The position numbers and the translations under genes are program-made. Of a stretch of 47,988 nucleotides of DNA, positions 7,139 to 15,340 are shown in pieces (position 1 is the stretch's first letter; every line of letters begins with the position of its first letter). The notes under the pieces were generated by a model. The model saw only the letters and a program-made list of their open reading frames with translations, was not told the origin of the DNA and did no database searches. The stretch lies in the NCBI GenBank assembly GCA_019119775.1, contig DWWL01000068.1:1-47988 (forward strand), in the 5' to 3' direction. Origin of the DNA: Candidatus Lachnoclostridium pullistercoris. Its GTDB lineage: Bacteria; Bacillota; Clostridia; Lachnospirales; Lachnospiraceae.

Positions 7139-8692
7139 ATGGCAAAAAAGATGAAGGGACTGCTGCGAATCATCTTCGGCCGGACGACGTTTGCCGTTCT
7201 GGCCCTGGCCGTGCAGATCGGAGTGCTGGCCTGGTGCTTCCTGTTTTTTATGGAGAACATCGTCTATGTGTTCGGCCTGTACATACTTCTCAGCACAGCG
7301 GTGGTCCTGTATATTTTAAATAAGAGAGGAACCCCGGAGTACAAGACGGCCTGGATCATACCGGTCCTGATTCTGCCGGTGTTCGGATCTCTGCTCTACC
7401 TCTTTGTGGAGCTGCAGCTGCCCACCCGCCTGATGGCCGGGCGGGTGAAGCGTCTCTCGGAGCAGACCAGGCCCTACCTGGCCCAGGACCCGGAGACGGA
7501 GAGGGCTTACTGCGAGGATGACCAGGCGGACGGGGGCCTGCCCCGGTATATGAACCGGTGGGGCGGCTTTCCGGTCTACCAGAATACCTCCGTCACCTAT
7601 TTTCCCCTGGGAGATGACAAATTTCCGGAGCTGCTGCGGCAGCTGGAAGGGGCGAGACACTTTATTTTCCTGGAGTATTTCATTGTGGAACAGGGAGTGA
7701 TGTGGAACTCGATTTTGGAGGTCCTGGAGAGAAAGGCAGAGGAAGGAGTGGAAGTGCGGGTCATGTACGACGGCATGGGCTGTCTGACCCTTCTTCCCAG
7801 ACGGTACCCGGAGGAACTGAGAGAAAAGGGGATCCGCTGCAAGGTCTTTTCCCCGGTGCGGCCTGTGCTCTCCACCTACCAGAACAACCGGGATCACCGC
7901 AAGATCGCAGTCATTGACGGGCACACTGCCTTCACCGGCGGCGTGAACCTGGCGGACGAGTATATCAACCGGAAGGAGAGGTTCGGCCACTGGAAGGACA
8001 CGGCGGTGATGGTAAAGGGAGACGGAGTGAAAAGTTTTACGATGATGTTTCTCCAGAACTGGAATATTACGGAGTCTGGCCAGGAAAATTATGAGGCTTA
8101 TCTGGAGCCGCACGAGGATCTCTGCCCGGCGCCGGCGCCGAAGGCGGGGTACGTCATGCCTTACGGCGACAGCCCGCTGGATGAGGAGGCCGTGGGAAAA
8201 CAGGTGTATGTGGACATTCTCTATCAGGCGAAGCGGTACGTCCACATGATGACGCCCTATCTGATCCTGGATCAGGATATGATGTCCGCCCTCACCTACG
8301 CGGCGAAGCGGGGAGTGGAGACGATCATTATCATGCCCCATATTCCAGATAAGATCTACGCCTACCTGCTGGCCCGCTCCTACTATGAGGAGCTTCTGAT
8401 GGCCGGAGTAAAAATCTATGAGTACACCCCGGGCTTCGTTCACGCGAAGGTGTATGTGAGCGACGACGACCGGGCGGTGGTGGGCACCATCAACATGGAT
8501 TACCGGAGCCTGTATCTGCATTTTGAGTGTGCCGCCTATTTCTGCAAAAATCCAGCGGTGGAGGATGTGGAGAGAGATTTTCAGGACACTCTGGAAAAAT
8601 GTCAGGAGATTACCCTGGAGGACTGCCGCAGCTATCCGGCCGTCCGCAGGTTTGCCGGCAGCCTTCTGAGGCTGTTTGCGCCCCTGATGTAG
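7139..8692 (+). CDS. cls: Cardiolipin synthase (phospholipase D family)
   Basis: A 517-residue membrane enzyme that joins two phosphatidylglycerol molecules into cardiolipin and glycerol. Two hydrophobic segments (residues about 12-35 and 42-60) and a third near 75-92 form the N-terminal anchor. Two complete HKD motifs follow: H253-x-K255-x4-D260 (HRKIAVIDG, then TGGVNLAD) and H435-x-K437-x4-D442 (HAKVYVSDDD, then GTINMDYRS). ATG 7139 is preferred to ATG 7136 because AGGAGG (7126-7131) is then 7 rather than 4 bases away. The gene has its own promoter and no clear U-tract terminator behind it, so some read-through into the next genes is possible. Confidence 0.95.
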   Translation: MAKKMKGLLRIIFGRTTFAVLALAVQIGVLAWCFLFFMENIVYVFGLYILLSTAVVLYILNKRGTPEYKTAWIIPVLILPVFGSLLYLFVELQLPTRLMAGRVKRLSEQTRPYLAQDPETERAYCEDDQADGGLPRYMNRWGGFPVYQNTSVTYFPLGDDKFPELLRQLEGARHFIFLEYFIVEQGVMWNSILEVLERKAEEGVEVRVMYDGMGCLTLLPRRYPEELREKGIRCKVFSPVRPVLSTYQNNRDHRKIAVIDGHTAFTGGVNLADEYINRKERFGHWKDTAVMVKGDGVKSFTMMFLQNWNITESGQENYEAYLEPHEDLCPAPAPKAGYVMPYGDSPLDEEAVGKQVYVDILYQAKRYVHMMTPYLILDQDMMSALTYAAKRGVETIIIMPHIPDKIYAYLLARSYYEELLMAGVKIYEYTPGFVHAKVYVSDDDRAVVGTINMDYRSLYLHFECAAYFCKNPAVEDVERDFQDTLEKCQEITLEDCRSYPAVRRFAGSLLRLFAPLM

Positions 8693-8724
8693 AAAAGAGA
8701 AAAAAAGTACACAGAAAATACACA

Positions 8725-8747
8725 ATTTCCTGTTAAAGTCAGGAAAT
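8725..8747 (+). promoter_or_regulatory. Small inverted repeat between cls and the SLH gene
   Basis: ATTTCCTG (8725-8732) and CAGGAAAT (8740-8747) form an 8-bp perfect dyad with a 7-base loop in an AT-rich spacer. There is no T-tract, so it is either a weak attenuator or a protein-binding site; I cannot tell which. Confidence 0.35.
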
Positions 8748-8786
8748 GGATCTGAAAGAAAACTGAAAAAGGAGAGGGATTGACAG

Positions 8787-9893
8787 ATGAAAGAGAGAAT
8801 ACTGGCCGTTTCCCTGGCGGCGGTGTCGGCTGTCCTGGCAGCGGCTCCCGGCGAGGCGCTCGCGGCTTCTTCCTCCTCAACGGAATTTGAGCTGAGGAAA
8901 AAAGTGATCGGAATTTCCGGGATCATGGATCTGACAGGCGTTTATCAGCCGGTAACCAGAGCCCAGTTTGCCCAGATGCTGGTGAATGCGTCCCAGTACA
9001 GGAACACTACCTCGGACAGGAGCACAGTCTCTGTGTTTGCCGATGTGCCGAAAGACAATATGTACGCGTCCTACATCAGGACGGCGGTGTCCAATGAGTG
9101 GATGACCGGCTATCTGGGAGGAGTGTTCCGCCCGGATCAGTATGTGACGCTGCAGGAGGCGGCCAGGGGAGTGCTGGCTCTTCTGGGCTACACAAGCGAG
9201 GATTTTTCCGGGGACCAGATCGGCGGACGGATGAGCATGTTCGAGTATCTGGACTTAAATGACGAGATCGGAAAACAGGGGACGGACACGCTCACAAAGG
9301 AGGACTGCATCAACCTGTTCTACAACCTGTTAAAGGCCGAGCCAAAGGACGGAAACGGGATCTACGGCACGATACTGGGCTGTGAGCTCACTTCCGACGG
9401 GGAGATCAATCCTCTGGCCATGGCGGACAACAGCTTGAAGGGGCCGAAGGTTGTGACCAGCTGGAGCCGGTTTGCGGAGAGCATGCCCTTTGGAATGAAT
9501 GAGGCAAATTTCTTCGTAAACGGCACTGCAGTGGACATGGAGCTGTTTAAATCCTATTTAAACACCGGCTACCTGGTGATCTACTACAATCCGGGGGCGA
9601 AAACAGTGTGGGCCTACAGCGAGAACGCTGACGGAGACTCGGACCGGAACGTGGTGAACGGACACATCACCCACATCTACTATAATTCCAGCGATGTGAT
9701 GACTCCCACGGAGGTGGAGCTGGACGATGGAAATCGCTACCGGCTGGACAGCTCCGAGATGCAGTTCGCCTTTTCCATGTACGGCACTCTGGAGGTGGGA
9801 GACCGGATCACTCTGATCTACAGCACATCCACGAACGCGGCCGGCGAGGAGACCTACACGGTTATGGACTATGTGGACGAGGATGTGGACTGA
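8787..9893 (+). CDS. Secreted S-layer homology (SLH) domain protein
   Basis: A 368-residue exported protein. The N-terminus MKERILAVSL, a hydrophobic core and APGEALAASS form a clear signal peptide with cleavage near residue 27. Residues about 40-190 contain SLH repeats: VTRAQFAQMLVNA, then FADVPKDNMYASYIRTAV with GYLGGVFRPDQYVTLQEAARG, and a weaker third one. SLH domains hold proteins on secondary wall polymers. The second half has no domain I recognise and is rich in Asp, Tyr and Thr. The start has GGAGAGGG about 10 bases upstream. Its position directly before a HlyD/MacB exporter with a gap of 34 bases suggests a shared transcript. It might be a cell-surface partner of the exporter, but that is inference from position. 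Confidence 0.88.
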   Translation: MKERILAVSLAAVSAVLAAAPGEALAASSSSTEFELRKKVIGISGIMDLTGVYQPVTRAQFAQMLVNASQYRNTTSDRSTVSVFADVPKDNMYASYIRTAVSNEWMTGYLGGVFRPDQYVTLQEAARGVLALLGYTSEDFSGDQIGGRMSMFEYLDLNDEIGKQGTDTLTKEDCINLFYNLLKAEPKDGNGIYGTILGCELTSDGEINPLAMADNSLKGPKVVTSWSRFAESMPFGMNEANFFVNGTAVDMELFKSYLNTGYLVIYYNPGAKTVWAYSENADGDSDRNVVNGHITHIYYNSSDVMTPTEVELDDGNRYRLDSSEMQFAFSMYGTLEVGDRITLIYSTSTNAAGEETYTVMDYVDEDVD

Positions 9894-9927
9894 TTATGAA
9901 CATGCACGACAGTGAGGGAAAAGGAAT

Positions 9928-11604
9928 ATGAAAAAAAGAGCAAAGAAGCTCCTTGGCGGGAAGGTGACGAGAAAGAAGGTGATTCTGGGAGTCCTGATTC
10001 TGGCGGCCGCGGCAGTGGCTGTCTCCAGATTTTCAGGGGAAGACAGGAAAGCAGCCGCGGACATGGCTCAGGCGCAGAAGACGGCCGTAGCCCAGAAACA
10101 GGATATTACCTCCACCCTGTCCGCATCGGGAAGTCTGGAGGCAAAGGACTCCTACAATATTACCTCCCTGGTGGAAGGGGAGGTGCTGACGGCGGATTTT
10201 GAGGAGGGGGATCAGGTGACGGAGGGCCAGGTGCTCTACCAGATCGACAGCTCCTCCATGGAATCCCAGTTAAGTTCCGCACGCAACAGCCTGCAGCGGG
10301 CCCAGGACAATCTGGCGGATGCCCAGATGGACTACGGGGAGGCTCAGGCCAAATTTTCCGGCAACACCTACAAATCCACCCGCTCCGGATACATCCGGAC
10401 GCTCTACATCCACGCGGGGGACCGGGTGAGCGGGCAGACGACGGTGGCGGACGTATACGATGACAAAGTGATGAAGTTAAAGGTGCCCTTTCTCTCCGGG
10501 GACGCGGCCGCCATCGCCCCTGGGACCCAGTGCGCGGTGACGCTCACAGACACCGGAGAGATGCTCACCGGCACAGTGGCCTCCGTCTCCAATATGGATG
10601 AGACGATTTCCGGTGGACGGATCGTCCGCTACGTCCATGTGCAGGTGGCAAATCCCGGCGGTCTGACCACCTCCCACATGGCTGTGGTGACCGTGGGGGA
10701 TCTGACCTGTGTGGAGGAGGGAGCCTTTGAGCCATCTGTGGAGACGACCATGACGGCGGAGGATTTAAGCTCCACTGTGGAGGTGGAGTCCCTGCTGGTG
10801 TCCGAGGGCGACTATGTGACGGAGGGGACTCCCCTCTTTACCATGACGTCCAGCTCGGCGGACCGGCTGATGCGGACGTACAAAAACAGCCTGGATTCGG
10901 CCCAGCAGCAGGTGGAAAACGCCCAGAACGGCATTGAGAGCACCCAGGATAATTATGACAACTACACCATCACCGCGCCCATCTCCGGCCAGGTGATCAC
11001 GAAAAATGTGAACGCCGGCGAGACGATCACCAGAGATTCCAACTCGGAGACGACGCTGGCAGTGATCTACGACCTGTCGGCCCTGACTTTTGAGATGTCC
11101 ATCGATGAGATGGATATCCGTTCCGTAAAAGTGGGGCAGAAGGTGGAGGTGGCCGCGGACGCCTTCGAGGACCAGACGTTCATGGGAACGGTCACCAACG
11201 TGAGCATCAGCGGTTCCTACTCCAACGGCGTCACCAATTACCCGGTGACGGTCACTCTGGACGACGCGGGAGATCTGATCCCGGGAATGAACGTGACGGG
11301 AACCATCCTGCTGGGCGAGGCGAAGGATGTGCTGGCGGTGCCGGCCGATTCCCTCATGCGGGGAAACCGGGTGTATGTGAAAGATCCGGCGGCGGCTCCC
11401 GAACCGGGTGTTCCGGCGGGCTTCCGCTCCGTGGAAGTGGAGACAGGACTGATCAGCGATGAGTTTGTGGAGATCGTGAGCGGCCTGTCCGAGGGGGACG
11501 AAGTCTACGTGGACGAATCCTCGAAGGAAAACGGATTCGCCATGATGATGCCCATGGGAGGTCCTCCCGGCGGAGGCCCGCCCGGAGGCGGACCCAGACG
11601 ATAG
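9928..11604 (+). CDS. HlyD/RND-type adaptor subunit of a MacB-like ABC exporter
   Basis: A 558-residue membrane-anchored adaptor. A lysine-rich cytoplasmic start is followed by one membrane helix (about residues 17-36). The extracytoplasmic part has a biotinyl-lipoyl half (SGSLEAKDSYNITS with EGDQVTEGQVLYQID), a short coiled-coil arm, and a second, similar set further on (SEGDYVTEGTPLF, a second coiled coil, APISGQVITKNVNAGETI). It then has beta-barrel and membrane-proximal domains and a Gly/Pro-rich tail (GGPPGGGPPGGGP). The duplicated lipoyl/hairpin halves make it longer than YknX-type adaptors of about 380-400 residues. The gene lies 5 bases before the ATPase stretch, in an operon of adaptor, ATPase and permease. 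Confidence 0.92.
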   Translation: MKKRAKKLLGGKVTRKKVILGVLILAAAAVAVSRFSGEDRKAAADMAQAQKTAVAQKQDITSTLSASGSLEAKDSYNITSLVEGEVLTADFEEGDQVTEGQVLYQIDSSSMESQLSSARNSLQRAQDNLADAQMDYGEAQAKFSGNTYKSTRSGYIRTLYIHAGDRVSGQTTVADVYDDKVMKLKVPFLSGDAAAIAPGTQCAVTLTDTGEMLTGTVASVSNMDETISGGRIVRYVHVQVANPGGLTTSHMAVVTVGDLTCVEEGAFEPSVETTMTAEDLSSTVEVESLLVSEGDYVTEGTPLFTMTSSSADRLMRTYKNSLDSAQQQVENAQNGIESTQDNYDNYTITAPISGQVITKNVNAGETITRDSNSETTLAVIYDLSALTFEMSIDEMDIRSVKVGQKVEVAADAFEDQTFMGTVTNVSISGSYSNGVTNYPVTVTLDDAGDLIPGMNVTGTILLGEAKDVLAVPADSLMRGNRVYVKDPAAAPEPGVPAGFRSVEVETGLISDEFVEIVSGLSEGDEVYVDESSKENGFAMMMPMGGPPGGGPPGGGPRR

Positions 11605-11615
11605 GAGGGATGGCC

Positions 11616-12323
11616 GTGAATGAACCGCTGATCGAACTGAAGGATATTTATAAGATTTACCATATGGGAGACGAGGATGTGCATGCCAATGATGGCATCA
11701 CCCTCACCATATGCAAGGGAGAATTTGTGGCGATTGTGGGAAAGTCCGGCAGCGGCAAATCCACCCTGATGAACATCATCGGGGCTCTGGACGTTCCCAC
11801 ATCCGGCAGCTACTATCTGGGCGGCGAGGACGTGAGCGACATGAGCGACGACCAGCTGGCGGATATCCGCAACCGGATGATCGGCTTCATCTTCCAGCAG
11901 TACAATCTGCTGCCGAAGTTAAATCTGCTGGAGAACGTGGAGCTGCCCCTTCTCTACGCCGGAGTGGGCAGAGAGGAACGGCGGGAGCGGGCTCTGGCCT
12001 CATTGGAGCGGGTAGGCTTAAAGGAAAAATGGAGAAATATGCCCAACCAGCTCTCCGGCGGCCAGCAGCAGAGAGTCTCCATCGCCAGGGCCCTGGCGGG
12101 AGATCCGTCCCTGATTCTGGCTGACGAGCCCACCGGCGCCCTGGATTCCCGCACCAGCAGGGAGGTGCTGGACTTTTTAAAACAGCTGAACGAAGAGGGA
12201 AATACCATCGTGATGATCACCCACGACAACTCCATCGCCGTGGAGGCCAAGCGGGTAGTGAGAATTCACGACGGAAAGATCAATTTTGACGGAGATGTGA
12301 ACGACTATGCTGCAATCATTTAA
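11616..12323 (+). CDS. MacB/LolD-type ABC transporter ATPase
   Basis: A 235-residue ATPase of the macrolide/lipoprotein exporter class. It shows Walker A GKSGSGKST, the Q-loop FIFQQYNLLP, a full LSGGQQQR signature, Walker B LILADEPTGALDS and the switch histidine MITHD. GTG 11616 is preferred because AGGAGGG (11603-11609) then stands at 7 bases; an ATG at 11610 in frame would touch the ribosome-binding site. The final 17 bases overlap the permease gene, so translation is coupled. The ATPase powers conformational work of the permease rather than transport through it, as known for MacB. The substrate is unknown; antimicrobial peptides or secreted proteins are typical. Confidence 0.95.
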   Translation: MNEPLIELKDIYKIYHMGDEDVHANDGITLTICKGEFVAIVGKSGSGKSTLMNIIGALDVPTSGSYYLGGEDVSDMSDDQLADIRNRMIGFIFQQYNLLPKLNLLENVELPLLYAGVGREERRERALASLERVGLKEKWRNMPNQLSGGQQQRVSIARALAGDPSLILADEPTGALDSRTSREVLDFLKQLNEEGNTIVMITHDNSIAVEAKRVVRIHDGKINFDGDVNDYAAII

Positions 12324-13485
12324 AATGGCCATCAAGAGCATTCTGGGGAACAAGATGAGATCTTTTCTCACTATGCTGGGCATTATCATCGGCGTGGCGT
12401 CCGTGATCATCCTGGTGAGCATTGTAAACGGCTACATGTCCACAGTGGTGGACAGCTTTGCCGACATGGGAGTGAACCAGATCTCCGTAAACGTGATCAA
12501 CCTTCCCTCCCGCTCCCTGGATGCGGACGACACCTATGAATTTTTTGAGGAACACCGGGATCTCTACGCGCAGATGACGCCGGTGGTAAATGTTTCCGCC
12601 GTGGTAAAGCACGGAAACGATTCCCTGGACAGCACCAACGTGGGCGGCTACAGCGAGGACTACCTGGCGATCCGGGGATATGAGCTGGAGGCGGGGAGAA
12701 ATCTTCAGTACTCCGACATGATCTCCCGCCAGAAGGTCTGCGTGGCCGGATACTATGTGGCGCATGAGCTCTTCGGGAGCGCTGCGGAGGCCTTGGGACA
12801 GACCTTGAAAATCAGCGGGGACGCTTACAAGATCGTAGGGGTGGTAAAGCAGCAGGACGAGGAAGAGCTGGAGGAGGGAGGCAGCGACGATTTTGTCTGG
12901 ATTCCCTACGTGACGGCCACAAAGCTCACCAGAAACGGGGCCATCAGCAATTATATTTTCACGTCCAACTCTGTGGATGACACGGACCGCTGCCGCAGCC
13001 AGCTGGAGAGCTTTCTCTATGAGAAGTTCCAGAATGAAGACCTTTACCATGTCAATGCCAACAGTGAGCTTCTGGACACTTTAAATGAGCAGATTGGAAT
13101 GATGTCCGGAATGTTAGGCGGAATCGCCGGCATCTCCCTTCTGGTGGCCGGCGTGGGCGTGATGAACATCATGCTGGTGTCGGTGACGGAGCGGACCAGG
13201 GAGATCGGCATCCGCAAAGCTCTGGGGGCCAAGAGGGGAGTGATCATGCAGCAGTTTGTGATCGAGGCTGCGGTGACCAGCTCCATCGGCGGCATCATCG
13301 GGATCCTGATCGGGTCCGCCGCCACCATTGCCCTGGGAAATGCTCTGGGGATCGACGCGCCTCCCACATTCGGGGCGGTGCTGATCTCTTTTTCCGTGTC
13401 CGTGGGCATTGGTCTTCTGTTTGGATACATGCCGGCCAGCCGGGCGGCGAAGTTAAACCCCATTGATGCGCTGAGAAGTGAATAG
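12307..13485 (+). CDS. MacB/FtsX-type ABC transporter permease
   Basis: A 392-residue permease with the family layout: one N-terminal membrane helix (LTMLGIIIGVASVIILVS, residues about 18-38), a large extracytoplasmic MacB core domain (about 40-265), and three C-terminal helices of the FtsX domain. Diagnostic sequence is VMNIMLVSVTERTREIGIRKALGA, split around residue 285-305, and the ending AAKLNPIDALR. It overlaps the ATPase gene by 17 bases and completes the exporter operon. A short GC-rich hairpin (13512-13530) lies behind it but has no T-tract, so transcription may continue into the dipeptidase gene. Confidence 0.94.
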   Translation: MLQSFKMAIKSILGNKMRSFLTMLGIIIGVASVIILVSIVNGYMSTVVDSFADMGVNQISVNVINLPSRSLDADDTYEFFEEHRDLYAQMTPVVNVSAVVKHGNDSLDSTNVGGYSEDYLAIRGYELEAGRNLQYSDMISRQKVCVAGYYVAHELFGSAAEALGQTLKISGDAYKIVGVVKQQDEEELEEGGSDDFVWIPYVTATKLTRNGAISNYIFTSNSVDDTDRCRSQLESFLYEKFQNEDLYHVNANSELLDTLNEQIGMMSGMLGGIAGISLLVAGVGVMNIMLVSVTERTREIGIRKALGAKRGVIMQQFVIEAAVTSSIGGIIGILIGSAATIALGNALGIDAPPTFGAVLISFSVSVGIGLLFGYMPASRAAKLNPIDALRSE

Positions 13486-13545
13486 CGGCCGGACAGAGAA
13501 ACGGCGGCCGCCTGGCCGGAAAACCGGCAGAAGGAGGAAGAGGAA

Positions 13546-14514
13546 ATGAAAGTGATCGACATGCACTGCGACACCATCGGAGCGCTCTATGAGGCGCAGG
13601 AGAAGGGGGAGGCGAGCTCTCTTTTAGAAAATTCATTCCATCTGGATCTGAAAAAGATGGAGAAGGGAGACTATTTTCTCCAGAATTTTGCCCTGTTCGT
13701 GGATTTGAAAAAGACGGAAGATCCCTTCAGGACCTGTGTCCGGATGGCAGATCTTTTCTTCCGGGAGATGGAGAAGAACCGTGACCGGATCAGCCCCGTC
13801 ACCAGCTGGAAGGAGATAGAGGAGAACTGGAAGGCGGGGAGGATGTCCGCCCTGCTGACCCTGGAGGAGGGGGAAGTGTGCGGGGGAGATCCGGCTCTTC
13901 TGCGGACCCTCTACCGCCTGGGAGCCAGGATGATGACCCTCACCTGGAACTATGAAAACAGCCTGGCCTTCCCGGGAAAGGGAGGCGGCGTTCCGGAGAC
14001 GGAGCGGGGCTTAAAGGAAAAAGGCTTTGAGATTCTGGAGGAGATGGAGAGCCTGGGAATGATCGTGGACGTGTCCCATCTGTCGGACGCAGGGATCTTC
14101 GATGTGCTCCGGACGGCGAAAAAGCCCTTTGTGGCCTCCCATTCTGACGCCAGAAGCCTTGCCTCCCACTCCCGCAACCTGACGGACGAGATGATCCGCG
14201 GCATTGCGGAAAAAGGCGGTGTGATCGGCATGAACTACTGCTGCGAATTTCTGGAAGATATTCAGGAGGGAGGACGGCGGGTGAGCCGCATTTCAAGGGT
14301 GATCGCCCATATGAAGCATTTAAAGAACGTGGGCGGGATCGGCTGCATCGGCTTGGGCTCAGACTTTGACGGGATCACCGGGGAGCTGGAGCTGGAAACG
14401 GCGGCCGCTATGCCCAAACTGGCCCAGGCGATGGAGGATGCCGGCTTTTCCGCCTCGGAGATCGAAGCGGTCTTTTATAAAAATGTGCTCCGGCTCTACA
14501 GGGAGCTTCTGTGA
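13546..14514 (+). CDS. Membrane-dipeptidase family (M19) metallopeptidase
   Basis: A 322-residue zinc dipeptidase of the renal dipeptidase (M19) family. Metal ligands are visible in order: H7-x-D9 in DMHCDTIG, the bridging Glu in LLTLEEGE, the histidine in VDVSHLSD and another in VASHSDARSL, with GLGSDFDG near the C-terminus. No signal peptide is present, so it should be cytoplasmic. AAGGAGG is about 9 bases before the ATG. Such enzymes split dipeptides, often with D-residues, and in Clostridia they frequently occur near envelope genes. The true substrate here is not known. Confidence 0.93.
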   Translation: MKVIDMHCDTIGALYEAQEKGEASSLLENSFHLDLKKMEKGDYFLQNFALFVDLKKTEDPFRTCVRMADLFFREMEKNRDRISPVTSWKEIEENWKAGRMSALLTLEEGEVCGGDPALLRTLYRLGARMMTLTWNYENSLAFPGKGGGVPETERGLKEKGFEILEEMESLGMIVDVSHLSDAGIFDVLRTAKKPFVASHSDARSLASHSRNLTDEMIRGIAEKGGVIGMNYCCEFLEDIQEGGRRVSRISRVIAHMKHLKNVGGIGCIGLGSDFDGITGELELETAAAMPKLAQAMEDAGFSASEIEAVFYKNVLRLYRELL

Positions 14515-14522
14515 GAAGAATG

Positions 14523-14551
14523 TTTACTTGAGACGGCGGATGTGTTATATT
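14523..14551 (+). promoter_or_regulatory. Probable extended -10 promoter
   Basis: TTTACT (14523-14528) is 17 bases before TATATT (14546-14551), which carries a TGT extension. The leader to the next start is about 115 bases and includes a GATGGGG/CCCCATC hairpin (14566-14572 with 14590-14596). Confidence 0.55.
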
Positions 14552-14674
14552 ATAGACAGACGGGGGATGGGGAACGGCTGAAAGACCGGCCCCATCTTGC
14601 TGATTAAGGGGAAACCGGAACTCCGCCGTCATGGGGGATTTTCCGGATTTTCCGGCATTTCAGGAGGTTTTCAT

Positions 14675-15319
14675 ATGGCAGACAAGGGGAGAGTGGTGAT
14701 CACGGTCGACCGCCAGTACGGCAGCGGCGGAAGGATCACCAGCAAAAGGCTTGCAGAGGAACTGGGGATTCCTTTTTATGATGAGGAGATTCTGAAAATG
14801 ACGTCGGAGGAGAGTGCCATCGGGGAGCAGTATTTCCGTCTGGCGGATGAAAAAGCGGGCAATAATCTGCTGTACCGCATTGTGGGCGGCGTCAGGGACA
14901 GTCTGGGAGCGCCCACGTCCAAAAAGCTGACGTCCAGGGAGAATCTGTTCCGCTTTCAGTCGGAGGTGATCCGCAAGCTGGCAAAAGAGCAGTCCTGCAT
15001 CATCGTGGGGCGCTGCGGTGACTACGTGCTGGAGTCAGAGCCGGATGTGGACGTGGTAAAGCTCTTCGTCTACGCGGACATGCCCACCAGGATCCGCCGG
15101 GTGATGGAGGTGGACGGCGTGCAGGATCAGGAGGAAGCGGTAAAAAAGATCCGGAAAATAGACCGGGAGCGCCGGGAGTACTATAAATATTTTACCGGGA
15201 GAGAGTGGGGAGACATGACTCTCTACGACCTGCCCATCAACGCCACAAACCTGACTTTGGATCAGCTGGCGGAACTGGTAAAATTTTACATGAAGCTGCG
15301 GGGCTTTCAGGTTTCGTAA
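14675..15319 (+). CDS. Cytidylate kinase-like protein
   Basis: A 214-residue protein of the cytidylate-kinase-like family (Cytidylate_kin2). The nucleotide-binding start VVITVDRQYGSGGRITSK replaces the usual GxxGxGKS, followed by RLAEELGIPFYDEEIL, IIVGRCGDYVL and RIRRVMEVDG. The adjacent RKIDRERREYYKYFTG matches the CMP-kinase lid. These proteins lack a demonstrated reaction in most cases; phosphate transfer to a nucleotide is probable. ATG 14675 has AGGAGG at 14662-14667; an in-frame start at 14597 has none and adds a low-complexity segment. It lies 21 bases before the wall-hydrolase gene. Confidence 0.88.
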   Translation: MADKGRVVITVDRQYGSGGRITSKRLAEELGIPFYDEEILKMTSEESAIGEQYFRLADEKAGNNLLYRIVGGVRDSLGAPTSKKLTSRENLFRFQSEVIRKLAKEQSCIIVGRCGDYVLESEPDVDVVKLFVYADMPTRIRRVMEVDGVQDQEEAVKKIRKIDRERREYYKYFTGREWGDMTLYDLPINATNLTLDQLAELVKFYMKLRGFQVS

Positions 15320-15340
15320 AAAATTTGGAGAGAAGACCAT

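Noticed and set aside
6979..7260. N-terminal extension of the DUF362 protein
   Set aside because: The extension has no homologous-looking sequence and covers the cls promoter; AGGAGG points to the start at 6978.
7316..8926. A 536-codon open frame on the minus strand
   Set aside because: It is antisense to cls, whose two HKD motifs are intact, and its product has no recognisable domain.
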